Positions 46,449-58,169 of a stretch of 64,000 nucleotides of DNA are shown piece after piece. Location of the stretch: contig JALIGW010000029.1 in assembly GCA_023053685.1 (NCBI GenBank), positions 186,001 to 250,000 on the forward strand, written 5' to 3'. The position numbers and the translations under genes are program-made. Origin of the DNA: Diadophis punctatus similis (Eukaryota > Chordata > Lepidosauria > Squamata > Dipsadidae). The first letter of the stretch is position 1; each line of letters starts with the position of its first letter. The notes below the pieces were generated by a model. That model did no database searches and was not told the DNA's origin. It worked only from the letters and a program-made list of their open reading frames with translations.

Positions 46449-47266
46449 ACCACACGGGTTTGAAGTCCCGGGCAGCTGATCACATGGAGTGGAGAGTTAG
46501 AGGTGTTTATAGCCATTCATTCCCATGGCGCTGGAGGAAGTGAACCAGCAGCGAGGTAAGTTAGAACCCACCCCTGGGTAATACCTAAGTATTATGCATG
46601 TCCTCAATTGCATAACCTCTTTGCTAGATAACAGCTTCCACCTAATAACCACATTACCTGGCCAGGCCCACAGCCTTCCTATCTAATGAATGACCACAAG
46701 AGCTGCTTTAAGAAGAGCAGATGTTTGCGGGGAAGCTAAACACACACATCAATATCTGGTCAAATGTGAAGGGAAGTGCTTTGATCTATTTCCAAGCCTT
46801 AATTACATAATTGGTTCCAAGTGAAAATAGCCCCTTCCTGCTGCTGTTTACTAAATCCAGACACCCAACTTTAGAGTTACTTGAGCAGGTCTGCATTTCA
46901 CCTTCGTTTCAATTTCTTATTCTGAAATAGCTCTCCTACCAATCATAATGTACAGCAGTGACTTTGTACCACCTTAAAAATGAGGAGGAAGGAGACCCCG
47001 CCACCATCCTCATATAAACAGTAAGCTTGCCTCTAGGAAGGCAGCCTGATTAAGTGGAGGTGCATATCAACTGTACTCTGATATTCTCTGAAATGGGAAC
47101 ATACAATTCTGGTGTTCTGTAAGTACAGACACAACAGAATGAACTATGATTTATTCCTATAGCATGCTAAGAGTTTTTAATGGTTTATTGAATAAACCAC
47201 AAGTGACAAATTTGCATAATATCCAGAAATCATGGTTTACAAACTGCAAACCCTGGGCTTACATTA
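46449..47266. other. Non-repetitive block with candidate regulatory motifs
   Basis: 46600-47200 holds no recognised repeat. It contains a canonical TCF/LEF-type CTTTGATC (46779-46786) and TTAATTACATAATTGG (about 46799-46814). A WNT-proximal enhancer is possible; only a comparative alignment could tell. Confidence 0.35.
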
Positions 47267-47274
47267 CACTAAGC

Positions 47275-47613
47275 CAGTGGTTCCCAACCTTTTTGTGATC
47301 GAGTACCACTTGGAGGTCCCGTACAGTCGCTGCCTACCACCTGATTCCAGAGAAACTAAATTTGATCAGATATCACTTTATTTCCATAATTGTACCGTTC
47401 CTTTTTTGGTCCCGCGCATCCAGCAACTGGATTCTCGGGCCGCTGGGACCAGGTGGGTGGCATGTGGCAACAGTTGTGTTAGGCAGTAAACATTTTTGTG
47501 AAGTAAAAAATAACTAACTAAAAATTGTTCATGACCCCAAAAGTGTTCGCGTACCACCTGGAAGGCCCTCGTGTACCACTAGTGGTACACGTACCACAGG
47601 TTGGGAACCACTG
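47275..47613. mobile_element. hAT-like element (CAGTGGTTCCCAACC family)
   Basis: Ends CAGTGGTTCCCAACC and GGTTGGGAACCACTG, perfect 15-bp inverted repeats; exact duplication CACTAAGC at 47267-47274 and 47614-47621. Confidence 0.94.
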
Positions 47614-47621
47614 CACTAAGC

Positions 47622-48472
47622 AATAGAACATACACTATTTTAAGCCCAATGTACCAGTTCAGCTTCTATGATTCTGACTTGAAGGCAGGAGTATTTTATT
47701 TACTGTTCATTTTTGTGCTCATATTGGTTGGGGTTATATATCCCATTAGGATTTTTTTTTGGGGCTGCATGTTTTAAGAACAGCTGTTTGAGATTTATTC
47801 ACTAACCTGGGGTTAAGCAAATCATGGCTCAGCCTCATTTGCATAGCTAGTAATTTTTAGATTACAACAAGGAAACATAAAATAAAATTGAGGACAATAG
47901 AAGATTGTCAATGCTGGTGAATTTTTCTATACCTTAAAACACTAGCTATTTATTAAATTGATACTGCCATAGCATTATTTGAAATTAGTGCTTTTGATTT
48001 AACAATCGTACAGTGAAAATTTAGATGCTGATTCTTTTCACAATTCTTTAATGTGAGATAGAGGTGAGGGGAGAGTTAAACGCAGGAAAAGGGGACTCTG
48101 TAAACCTTTCCACATCAATAACCTTTATTTTAACTCTATCAATAGCTTGGTATGAGACTATGAGTACAATTTTGAGCAGAAACACAGACAAAATTAAGTA
48201 CGTATACCTGCCAATCCCCTGCTTCCTGTTTTTATTTTTTTAAACTTAGGATGACAAAATGTAGATAATTACTGCAAATTTATTTATCTGTATGGGATTT
48301 GAAAAACATTTTTCAAATATGTCAGCCATATAAAATATGCCAACCAAAATGCTTTGTTGGCTCAATTTCTGTTTAGTTTCTCTGCAGAAAGGAAAGGAAA
48401 CTGAACCCACTAAGATTTATAGAGTCAAAGTTTAAAAAGAAAAGATCACTTTGCTCCAATTTAGCTAAACTT
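47622..48472. other. No gene recognised
   Basis: AT-rich; nothing supported. Confidence 0.4.
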
Positions 48473-48480
48473 GGGGTCCC

Positions 48481-48855
48481 CAACCCCCAACCATGGCCCA
48501 CTACCGGGTCGCGGCCTGTTTGAAACCGGGCTGCAGGAGAAATGGGCAAGCGCGCACACGTGAATCTCCGCTCACGCGAGTGGTGGACACTTGCACTTGC
48601 ACATGAAGCTCCATTTGCGTGAAGTGAGCTATGCGCATGAGCGCCCTCCACTAGCACGAGTGGAGCTTCACATGCAAGTGCAAGAACACACTGCTCAAGC
48701 ACCCTCTGCTCGTATGGAGCTTCGCACAGGAGCACAGGTGCCTGAAACTTGCACAAACTCCATGGAGCTGTGCGCACACGCATGTGCCTGCCACTCACAC
48801 ACACACCCTGCCGTGCCTGGCCATGCCGCCAAGCTGGAAAGGTTGGGGACCCCTG
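48481..48855. mobile_element. hAT-like element (CAGGGGTCCCCAACC family)
   Basis: Ends TTGGGGTCCCCAACC and GGTTGGGGACCCCTG; flanks AGCTAAAC and AACTAAAC (7 of 8). The interior is made of alternating GTGC/GCGC-rich words around GGAGCTTC. Confidence 0.88.
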
Positions 48856-49063
48856 AACTAAACCACTGCAGAATAGGGGAGAACAAAGTCCCAAGTTTTG
48901 ATCAGACTCATCTTAATAAAATTACCCAAATACAGGTCCATTTTTAAACAGCTGCAAACATTGGCCTCCAACTCAGTTATGATGTTAAAGTATAACATGT
49001 TACATTCTCATGGAGAACAGCTTGTAAAACCATGTTTTATGCATCATGATCCATGGTCTAGTA

Positions 49064-49488
49064 CAGTGATGGCGAACCGTTTTTTCCTCGGGTGCCGAAA
49101 TAGTGCGTGCGCGTGCTATCACCCGTGTGTGTGTGCCCATACCCATAATTCAAAGCCCTCCCTCGCCCCACCCACCCCTGCACATGCGTGCGTGACCCCT
49201 GGACTCCCCCATTTCCTGACTTCCAGTGGGCCCGGTAGGCCCATTTTTTGCCCTCCCCAGGCTCCAGAAGCTTTCTTGGAGCTTGGGGAGGGTGAAAATG
49301 CTCCCCCTGCCACCCTGGAGGCCCTCCGGAGGCCGAAATCGCCCTCCCAGAGCCTCTGCACGAGCCAAAAATCAGCTGGCGGGCACACACATGCGCGCTG
49401 GAGCTGAGCTAGGGCAACAGCTCACGTGCCGGCAGATATGGCTCCGCGTGCCACCTGTGGCACCCGTGCCATAGGTTCCCCATCACTG
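49064..49488. mobile_element. hAT-like element (CAGTGATGGCGAACC family)
   Basis: Ends CAGTGATGGCGAACC and GGTTCCCCATCACTG; exact duplication GTCTAGTA at 49056-49063 and 49489-49496. Very similar to 32050-32464. Confidence 0.93.
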
Positions 49489-49496
49489 GTCTAGTA

Positions 49497-50056
49497 TGTT
49501 ATATGAATCCAGGCAGTTGCAATTTACTGACTCTCATGACTGAAGAGTCCAGTTTAAAACAGAAGTGACATGGTAACCCATCAGATGGATTTCTATTTTT
49601 GCATTTTTATTATTTGAATACTTGTAATATGATACTGTGTTGTGTATTCTTATTTGTAACAACCTATGGGTTAAAAATGAGTAAGTGTTCTGAAAATAGA
49701 ACCAAAGAACAGGCTATAATAATTCCAAACCTTCTCTTACATTATTCTCATATATATTTTGGTTTTTTGTCTTGACTTCTAGCAGCTTCCTGATGAAGGC
49801 AGGATTTTGAGACAAACGTTCTGTTCTAGGACCTACCCAACAGAACCGAAGCAAGGCAATTGCACTGTCCTTCCACATTGGGAAATACATGCTATATCAA
49901 ATATTACTACTTTTTATTTATTCCTTGTACTGCCTTCCTATAGGAGTAATGTACTAAGAGTGTATAACAGGTGGCTAAAGCTGAAACATGTGGTGGCGGA
50001 CAAGAACTAAAAGTGAGCGAGCAACATTTGGTTGATCACTTCCCTGTTCTTTCTTT
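49497..50056. other. No gene recognised
   Basis: Unique sequence before a long microsatellite. Confidence 0.4.
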
Positions 50057-50088
<32 letters not shown>

Positions 50089-50129
50089 CGCGCTCGTGTG
50101 TGTGTGTGCGTGTGCGTGTGTATACGTAC

Positions 50130-50197
<68 letters not shown>

Positions 50198-50285
50198 ATG
50201 TATATATGTACATATATATATACATATACACACGTGTATACATACATACATACAGTACACACACACACACACATATATATATATT

Positions 50286-50350
<65 letters not shown>

Positions 50351-50382
50351 GATTTTATATATATATATATATAGTATATATG
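50057..50382 (+). repeat. Compound microsatellite (TA/TG/TATATG)n
   Basis: Alternating TATA, TGTG, a run of about ten TATATG hexamers (50130-50196), CACA and again TG to 50348. Open frames across it in all phases are artefacts of the repeat. Confidence 0.97.
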
Positions 50383-50901
50383 AATCAAATGGATTTTCAG
50401 TTCTACCACTGCAGTGTATATGAGATTTAACTCACATGTATTTAATGTCTTTATAGGTTGCATATGATATTGCAACATATTCACATTCATTGCTTCTGTG
50501 TCCTTGGTTGGTTGTTCCAGGCACAAAAAGGATCGTCTTTTCTTGCAGCTTTATTCATGGAATCTAAGAGAGGTTTATGGGATCCAAGAGCCTATCAAAA
50601 TCTTAAAAATGAATGACAGCGCAATCCAAGCTGGATAAGGATGAAGTCAGGGAAGCTTTAACATGACCTGCACTGACCCCTTTGAGGAATTCTGGGGGCA
50701 AAAAAGGCCAGAGGAGCCCCTTCTGCTGCTCCCACCATGCTGAAAGAAACCTCTCATTATCTGCTTGTGTTGTGGTAAGGCTGACACATGGCTCCACTTT
50801 GAGAGAATCAGATGTTCTTATCCTACCATAACTTCACTAAGTTATCCCATCCATGCAGCCTGACTTAGTATGGAGGAAGTAATGAACCAACAGAGGACAA
50901 A
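50383..50901. other. No gene recognised
   Basis: Unique sequence; nothing supported. Confidence 0.4.
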
Positions 50902-50909
50902 GAGCACAG

Positions 50910-51066
50910 CAGTAGTGGATTCTAAAACCCATTGCTACCTGTTCGTGCGCGCGCTCACATCGCTTCTGCGCATGCACAGAAGCGTCCCGGGCGGGTGGGT
51001 GGAGCCTTCCGCCGCCAGCACTACCAGTTCGGAGAACTGGGGCGAACCGGGAGCAACCCACCGCTG
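50910..51066. mobile_element. Short hAT-like MITE (sister of 44642-44808)
   Basis: Ends CAGTAGTGGATTCTAAAACC and GAGCAACCCACCGCTG; exact duplication GAGCACAG at 50902-50909 and 51067-51074. Confidence 0.9.
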
Positions 51067-51074
51067 GAGCACAG

Positions 51075-51701
51075 CCCTTGTGTGTCTCTGCTTACCTACT
51101 CATAAATATTCATGTTCATGTGCGACAGAGTGCCCCACATGAACACAATCTCCCCTCCATTTAGCAGCCATATGATATGTTATTGGGGGGGGCGGGGGTT
51201 GGTTATATTGTCAGTGTTATCTATTTTGACCTAAAATATAGTGTTGCAATTATCTGTTTCTCCTCTAGTGGATCCTGTATATATGGATGGCCTGTGAATG
51301 TTTTGAGCTCACTCACCAACCGAACTCACATGTAGCCCTCACACTACCAGATATGCACCAATCAGATTTCCCTCAAAGGGTCACACTGCTGTTGTATCTC
51401 TGTACATTACAAAGGTTTCTCCCCATAAGGTCACTGAGCCAAAGTTGGCATATTTCTTAGTGCATCATAGAGATAAGGTCTAAATGATCAGAGTCACACT
51501 AGGGACATTAAAGAACATTATAATGGGGCGGGGGGGACAAGAGACTCAGAAGTAGAGGCCCAAATCCTTTGAGATATTTGTTTAATCAGATTAAAACACC
51601 TTTTATCTATAAAATGGAAGCAGGAGCTGAAAAAGACAACACTTCTGAGTCCTATTGATTCACACTAGAAGGCACGTTTTATCTTACCTTCTCCTGTCAG
51701 G
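51075..51701. other. No gene recognised
   Basis: Unique sequence; nothing supported. Confidence 0.4.
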
Positions 51702-51709
51702 GTTCACAT

Positions 51710-51983
51710 CAGAGGTGGGTTCCTACCAGTTCGGACCAGTTCTATAGAACCGGTAGTAACTTGGCGGCTTGAGTCGCTAGAACCGGCAGTGACCCAGGCC
51801 TGCCACGCCCCCAAACCGGTTCTCTCGGCAGCGCCATAGGTGTCGCCATCTTGTTTTTTGCTTCTGCGCATGCGCAGAAGCTTTTTTAAAGTACTGCACA
51901 TGCACATGGCGCGCAATGTGCATGCGCCCGCGCAGCGCATCCCTGAGCAAACTGGCAGCAAAACAAACTGGAACCCACCCCTG
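51710..51983. mobile_element. hAT-like MITE (CAGAGGTGGGTTCC type)
   Basis: Ends CAGAGGTGGGTTCCTACC and GGAACCCACCCCTG; exact duplication GTTCACAT at 51702-51709 and 51984-51991. Confidence 0.92.
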
Positions 51984-51991
51984 GTTCACAT

Positions 51992-52679
51992 ACACTGTTA
52001 TGTCTTGGGATTTGAATATTAGCAGGATGTTTCCAACCAGGTCCGCTCTTCTTAGCGGGAGAACATTTGAATCTGATTGGTCCTTGCAACCCAGGGCTCC
52101 CTATATAAACAGGAGCCGACTGCAGAGTCTTTGCTGGAGTTTCACTACTTAATAAAGAGCTGTTGTCACTACGTTTGCCTCCTGACTCTTCAGTACGAGA
52201 ACCTAACATACACAGTTAGAAATCCATTATAATAGAGATGCTCACTTCCCAATGCAGGCACAAGTTGCATTAAGTTAATCCCTTGGTGCCCTCTTGTGGG
52301 AGAAAAAATATTTTACAAATGTTCATTAAAAATAACCAGGGGAAGGGAAACCTCTCCATTTGTGAGAAACAGAAAGAAAAGCAGAGGGGAGAGAAACAAA
52401 GAAGGGGAGAATAAAGTTTCGTTCTTATTGAGAAAAAGTAGTAAGTGCAAAAAGGAGGCAAGAATCAAAGAGAAGTGATCCCAAATGGATGCCCCTAGGG
52501 GGTGGGGGAAAGCTACAGTATTAGAAGGCTCAAATGCCAAAATGCTTTTGGCATATAATTTCTCTGTTATGTACTTTGATGTCTGCTGTTTCAGTTGCTA
52601 AAGTACTTGAGAATCTCCCATAACCACACATGTACATTACTCTAAGCTTAGCCTAAGAGGATACAGTGATTGATTGCTT
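51992..52679. other. No gene recognised
   Basis: A CAGGGCTCCCTATATAAACAGG segment (52091-52112) resembles a TATA-box context of an LTR-type promoter, followed by AATAAAGAGCTG; a degraded LTR is possible but not shown. Confidence 0.35.
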
Positions 52680-53389
52680 ATGTACTATCGAGTTGGTGTC
52701 TACTTTCAGCAATCACTCAGACCATTTTCAGTATGATGTGTCCCCAGTCTGGCTCCTCAGGTTTCCAGTGATAATCTATCACCTCTGTAAGCAAGTTCAT
52801 CCACTATGCTGCTGGTTGTTCTTTTCCGCTCCTCCTTTCCACTTCTCCCAAATTATGGACTTCTCAAAAGAGTCAGATCTTGGTATAATGTGTCCAAAAT
52901 GTGATAATTTGAGCTTGGAGAATTCTGGATTCTCCAAGCTCAAATTATCTGGGTATTTTTTTCTCTAATTCATTGGTTTGCTTTCTTGGTTATCCCTGGT
53001 ACTCTTAGGAGTCTTCTTCAATACCAAAGTTGGAAAACATCATACTCTTTCAACTTTCACTTTCATAATCTCACAGGGAAAACCGTTGCATGATTTTAAT
53101 CTTTTTAGATATAGGCACATCGTGTCTGAGTGTCTTTTCGAAAGCCTTCCATTGCTACCTTAATCAATGCTTATCTGCACCAACTACATTACCGTGAGTT
53201 CTTTACTATTGATAGGATAGTCTATCCTAAAAGGCAGAAGCTATTTCAATATCTTAATTATGCATTTTTCATTATTTATTCTAAAGCTGATTGCTGTACC
53301 TGCTTACTTTGGAATCAGTTTGGGTATTTTTTATACTGGTAATCCTCATTTACTAACCACAATTGGGACCAACAATTCAATCACTAGGT

Positions 53390-53987
53390 CTGTGACGCGT
53401 GCCACAAGTGGCACACGGAGCCATATCGGTGGGCATGTGAGCTCAGGTCCGGTGCGATCCTCAGGTTACCAGTGATAATCTATCACCTCTGTAAGCAAGT
53501 TCATCCATTATGCTGCTGGTTGCGCGCCGGCCAGCTGATTTTCGGGCCTTCTGGGCCCACTAGGAGTTGGGAAACAGGCTGTTTCCAGCCTCTGGATGGG
53601 GTGGGGAAGGCCTGTTTTTTGCTCTCCCCAAGCTCCAGAGCCTTTCTAGGAGCCTGGGGAGGGCAAAAACGGCCTTCCCCACTCCACCCCCCAGAGGCCC
53701 TCCAGAGGCCAGAAATGGCCTGTTTCCTAACTTGAAACAGAACGTTTCCAGCCTCCGGAGGACCTCTGGGGGGGTGGGGAAGGCCGTTTTTGCCCTCCCC
53801 AGGCTCCTAGAAAGGCTCTGAAGCCTGGGGAGAGCAAAAAATGGGCGTGCCATTGCGTGCCGGGAGTGGGGGGGTCATACACGCATGCGCGGGGAGCATA
53901 TGGAATTATGGGTTTTGGCACACCCACGTGCAATCCCCCCGCGCTCCCTCTTTTGGCACGCGAACCAAAAAAGGTTTGCCACCACTG
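53390..53987. mobile_element. hAT-like element with a copied filler segment
   Basis: Inverted copy of the GC-rich hAT family: right end GGTTTGCCACCACTG, left end degraded (CTGTGACGCGTGCC). Exact duplication CACTAGGT at 53382-53389 and 53988-53995. Positions 53458-53522 are a 65-bp copy of 52754-52818 from the neighbouring BovB, with two mismatches. The pyrimidine/purine-rich interior is also internally duplicated. Confidence 0.85.
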
Positions 53988-54413
53988 CACTAGGTGGTGC
54001 AGTCATATAGTGAAACATCACGTGACTGCACCCACAACATCATCCGTTCCAGCTGTGGTTATTATTGATTGATTGATCAAATGTATATAGCTGTCCATCT
54101 TACCAAAAACCAACTCTGGGTGGCGTGGAATGAAACAACAGTCGAATAAAACAGCAAATACAAAAACAAATATAAAGAATATAAAACTCACATTAAAAGA
54201 TAAATATAACAAAAATGAATATTAAGCAAATCGCCACAAGTCATTAAGCACAATCTCACATGGCTGTGACTTGCAACTTCCTGCTGGCTTCCCCACTGAT
54301 TTTGCTTTTTGGAAGCTGGCTATGAAGGTTGTAAATGGAGAACATGGGCCTGCAGGATGCTGTGAACATCATAAATACATGACAGTTGCCACATGCCCAA
54401 ATTACAATCATGT

Positions 54414-54655
54414 AATAGCAATAGCACTTAGACTTATATACTGCTTCATAGTGCTTTACAGCCCTCTCTAAGCGGTTTACAGAGTTCAGCCTATCACCCC
54501 CAACAATCTGGGTCCTCATTTTACCCACCTCGGAAGGATGGAAGGCTGAGTCAACCTTGAGCCGGTGAGATTTGAACAGCTGAACTGCTGAACTAGCAAT
54601 CGCTGAAATAGGTTGCAGTGCTGCTTTTAACCACTGCGCCACCTCGGCTCCTTTA
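54414..54655 (-). mobile_element. tRNA-derived squamate SINE
   Basis: TAGCAATAGCACTTAGACTTATATACTGC ... CCACTGCGCCACCTCGGCTCC, full-length minus-strand copy inside the MITE. Confidence 0.88.
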
Positions 54656-55195
54656 AATGTGACTGTGAGCAATGCTCTGATTACCATAACTTTGAGATTT
54701 GGTCATAAGTCTCCTTTTTCAGTGCCTTCGTATCTTTGAATGGTCACCGAATGAAGGCTCAGTAAGTACTGCCTTTTTTAAAAAAAGTTTTTCTTGACTA
54801 TGGATTCCTTTACTGGATAATCCTAAAAAGCAGACGCTATCTGCCACTTCTATATGGTATCTTCATTGCCAATTCAAACACTGTTACTATACCAGTTGTC
54901 ATTACTTTAGTTTTATGTTTAAGCTTAGTTCTATTATTTCGATGTACTCCTTGATTTTCGTTACTAGAGCTCAAAAACCATTTGTATTTTCAGTTACCAG
55001 AGTCTAGTCAGAAAGGTAATGTAATGTAACTTATTGAAGTTTTTCCCTCAATTTGTAGACCATGATCTTCTTCCAATCCAGCTTCCTGGATTTAATTCAG
55101 CAGATTAAACTGACTAAGTAAGGAGAGCTTATACAACATTGTCTCACTCCTTTGCCGACTTTAAGTCATTCTGTTTCACCAAGTTTTGCCTGGAC

Positions 55196-55969
55196 CAGGG
55201 GTGGATTCCTAATTTTTTTACTACCACTCTGTGGGCGTGGCTTATTTTGTGGGTGTGGCTTGCCAGCCATGTGACCAGGTGGGCGTGGCTTACCGGTCAT
55301 ATATTAGTTATTTCAGAGAGATGTTACTACTATTTTTGCTATTTTATACCTTACATGAAAAGCTTTGCATACAAAGTGTGTGTTACACCATGGCAACACA
55401 GCAACCTTTATATGCAGAAAATGCTATAGTTAAAAGACAAGCAAGTCTCATACAGTATTTTTGGTTTCAGTCATGGATTCCTTAGACGAAAATATTGAGG
55501 ACTGTTAAAAGAACAGTATCTTTTAATAGTCCTCAATGTTTTCATCTAAAGAATAACAGTATACAACTGTATAAAATTAACAGTATAAAAGGTTAAGCTT
55601 TCGGAAAACGCCCACTTTGGGAAGCTTTAGGCAAAAATGAAGGAAAAGTGTCAAATGCGAGCTTCTTATTATTTTCAAGTGAAGGGACGGGGAAAGACTT
55701 AATTGTCAGTTCTTTCAGCGTCTCATGCGCTCCCTCAGCCATCCTCCCCTGCTTGGACTCACTGTGGGGTAGGAAGGCAGCACATGCGCAGTGCCAGAAG
55801 CTCGGCTTCTGGGCATGCGCAGAAGAAATTTTTTTAAAAAAATTAAAGTTGTTTTTTTTTTAATGGCGGCGCCCAGGCACCGGCAACCAACCACACCGGT
55901 ACTGTGACGTCACCAGCGGGCCGCTACCGGTGCTATAGAGTGGACCGCACTGGTAGGAACCCACCACTG
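55196..55969. mobile_element. hAT-like element (CAGTGGTGGGTTCC family), inverted
   Basis: Ends CAGGGGTGGATTCC and GGTAGGAACCCACCACTG; exact duplication GCCTGGAC at 55188-55195 and 55970-55977. The middle (55300-55680) is unlike other copies and contains a 32-bp imperfect hairpin (55480-55511 with 55520-55551). Inserted in BovB. Confidence 0.9.
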
Positions 55970-57076
55970 GCCTGGACTGTTGTTTCCTATCCTATGGGTG
56001 AGTTTTGCATGAGGACAATCAAATGTTCTAGGAACATTCCACAGCTTGACATGGTTGACATAGTCAATATAATCAAAGGCCTTTCTATAATCAGTGAAGC
56101 ACATATCTCTTGGTAATCTTTGTCTTCCTCAGTTACCTAGTGTGCATGAACAATAATGTCTTTTGTTCCCTGGCATTTTCTAAAACCAGCTTGAATATCT
56201 GACATCTCTTTCCTTGTAGAACTCTAATTGGTGTTGTACAATCTTCAGCATTACATCAGCTAATACCGGTATGTCAAATTAGGGATACAGTATGATAGCT
56301 TGCACATTCTACTAATCCCCTTTTTTTGATATTGGAAAGCAGGTTGACCTTTTCCAATCTGTTGTCCACTGTGTAACTCTTTAGATTTGCTAACATAGTT
56401 TGGTTAGAGCCTTTACCAATTGCTTACCATATTTCTATAGATATTCCATCAATTGCTATAGCCTTCCAACTTGGAAATGATATGACCAGAGTGCTAATCT
56501 AATTTCATCTTCTAACACTTGTGGTTCTTTTAAATAGAAAATATATTCTAAGGTATCTTGTATTTTGACATCTCTGTTATACAGACTGCTCCTTCCATCT
56601 TTGTTTGATCTTCTTTGAGTCCTTTGAGTTTCAGATCCAGGAAACTACAAACCAATCAGCCTAATATCAATACCTGGAAAGATCCTGGAAAAGATAATAA
56701 AGCAACTCCTAGAAGCAAGCAATGTTATAACCAGAAGCTAACATGGGTTTGTCAAAAACAGATCATGCCAAACAAATCTTATTTCATTCTTTGACAAAGT
56801 GATTAAATTAATGGACCAGCAAAATGCAGTGGACATAATATACTTGGATTTCAGTAAGGCATTTGACAAAGTAGATCACAACCTACTTCTTGGTATGCTA
56901 AAAATGTGGGATAGATAGCATCACCACCAAATGGATTTTGTAATTGGCTGACAAACTGCACTCAACATGTAGTCCTTAATGGAACTACATATACATGGAG
57001 GAAAGTAAGCAAAGGGGTACCCCAACATTCCATTTTAGGCCTGGTAGTCTTCAACATCTTCATAAATGATTTAGAT

Positions 57077-57870
57077 CAGGGGTCACCAACCTTTCGGACC
57101 TCAGGGACCACTAAATTCATAATTTTAAATCCCGCAGACCACTAATATGATCTGTCTAATGACCAGCTGGATGGGCGTGGCTAGGTGGTCATGTGACTGG
57201 GTGGGTGTGACCAACTCAATGTCACTCATGTCGAGGGGCACCTCACCAGCCTCTACTCGCCCCTCCCCTCCCAGCCACTCCTCCCCTCTCCGCCCAGGCT
57301 CCTTAGGGCCCCAACAGGAAGCAGTTGTTGAAGCTAAGCAGCCACCATGAGAAAGAGTTGGCAAAACAGCTGGCTCAGTTCAAATTGGATCTGACCGAGA
57401 AGGAGGTCCAGCAGAAGCACCTCACTGAGGACTACAAACAGAGGCTTCCCAAGCAGAGGGAAGACCTGCGGGAGTGCAAGGCCAGGTAACAGCACCTGGA
57501 AGTTCAGCAGGCTGAGATGGTCAACCAGTTCCAGGCCATGAGGCAGTCCCACTGGAACAAGGCCCTCCGGCTCTTTGCCACCAACAGCACTTCCCTCCAG
57601 CCTTCGCCCAAAGCCCCGCACCAGGAGGCTGAAGCAGACCCCAAGTCAGAATTTCTGTCCCCCTCCGACCCACACAAAAAGACCTTGAAGGGGGAGACTC
57701 TCTGCAGCAACACAAATGTTCATTGCACATATCCGACCCAGGGGCCGTAGTTTGAGGACCCCTGATTTAGTGTAGTGCACTATTAAAAAATGCAAATAAT
57801 TTTTCTGCAGACCACCAAAATTTTCTCCCGGACCAACAGTGGTCCACCGACCACCAGTTGGTGACTGCTG
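57077..57870. mobile_element. hAT-like element carrying a gene fragment
   Basis: Ends CAGGGGTCACCAACC and GGTGACTGCTG; exact duplication ATTTAGAT at 57069-57076 and 57871-57878. Inserted in the CR1 RT. The inner right part (57745-57763, ending GAGGACCCCTG) looks like the end of a second hAT family (CAGGGGTCCTCAAAC), so two elements may be nested. Confidence 0.88.
57325..57750 (+). pseudogene. Intronless fragment of a coiled-coil-like host gene inside a hAT element
   Basis: One continuous plus-strand frame of about 140 codons reads HEKELAKQLAQFKLDLTEKE, QQKHLTEDYKQRLPKQRED, LRECKAR, a TAA stop (57487-57489), then QHLEVQQAEMVNQFQAMRQS and HWNKALRLFATNSTSLQPS, ending at a stop after TYPTQGP. 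The first half is charged and heptad-like (coiled coil). The codon pattern is that of a real gene, not of a microsatellite or GC-rich MITE. Nothing in it is transposon-like. It is either a retrocopy or a captured transcript piece carried by the transposon. I do not recognise the parent gene. The internal stop argues against function. Confidence 0.6.
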
Positions 57871-58169
57871 ATTTAGATGACAGAATAGAAGAGGAACTCA
57901 TCAAATTTGCAGATGACACTAAACTGGCAGGAATAGTCAACATCCCAGAAGATAGGCTCAAGATCCAGATGGATCTCAACAGTCTTGAATATTGAAGAAT
58001 CCCTTTCTTCATGTTTTAGCCTCCAGCTCCCTAATCACTGTTTCTTTTTTCTGCACTCTTTCTAGAGTCTTTTATAATATGATGACCAAAACTGTATGCA
58101 GTATTGTCAGTGTAATCTTACTAAGGCTTTATACAATAGTACCAATATGTCCCATGACCTTGATTCAGG

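Larger units (their letters stand above)
53334..54775. mobile_element. TA-family MITE broken by three other insertions
   Basis: Left end TGGTAATCCTCATTTACTAACC near 53338 and right part CAGTGCCTTCG...GGTCACCGAATGAAGG near 54720-54770 belong to the family of 26329-26713. In between are a hAT element (53390-53987), a LINE 3' end starting GATTGATTGATC (about 54065-54235) and a SINE (54414-54655); further MITE pieces lie at 53988-54060 and 54236-54413. Confidence 0.65.
56630..58000 (+). pseudogene. CR1 ORF2 RT fragment, split by a hAT element
   Basis: Plus-strand CR1: GNYKPISLISIPGKILEKIIKQLL near 56640, a HGFVKNRSCQTNLISFFDKV segment, VDIIYLDFSKAFDKVDHNLLL near 56830-56890, then, after the insertion, EELIKFADDTKLAGIV near 57892-57935 with the intact FADD box. 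Stops near 56740 and 56915 and beyond. A CR1 3' end follows at 58170-58540, probably the same insertion with an internal deletion. Confidence 0.85.

Noticed and set aside
50032..50526. ORFs of 80-156 codons rich in CV, YT or HT
   Set aside because: Translations of dinucleotide and hexanucleotide microsatellites.
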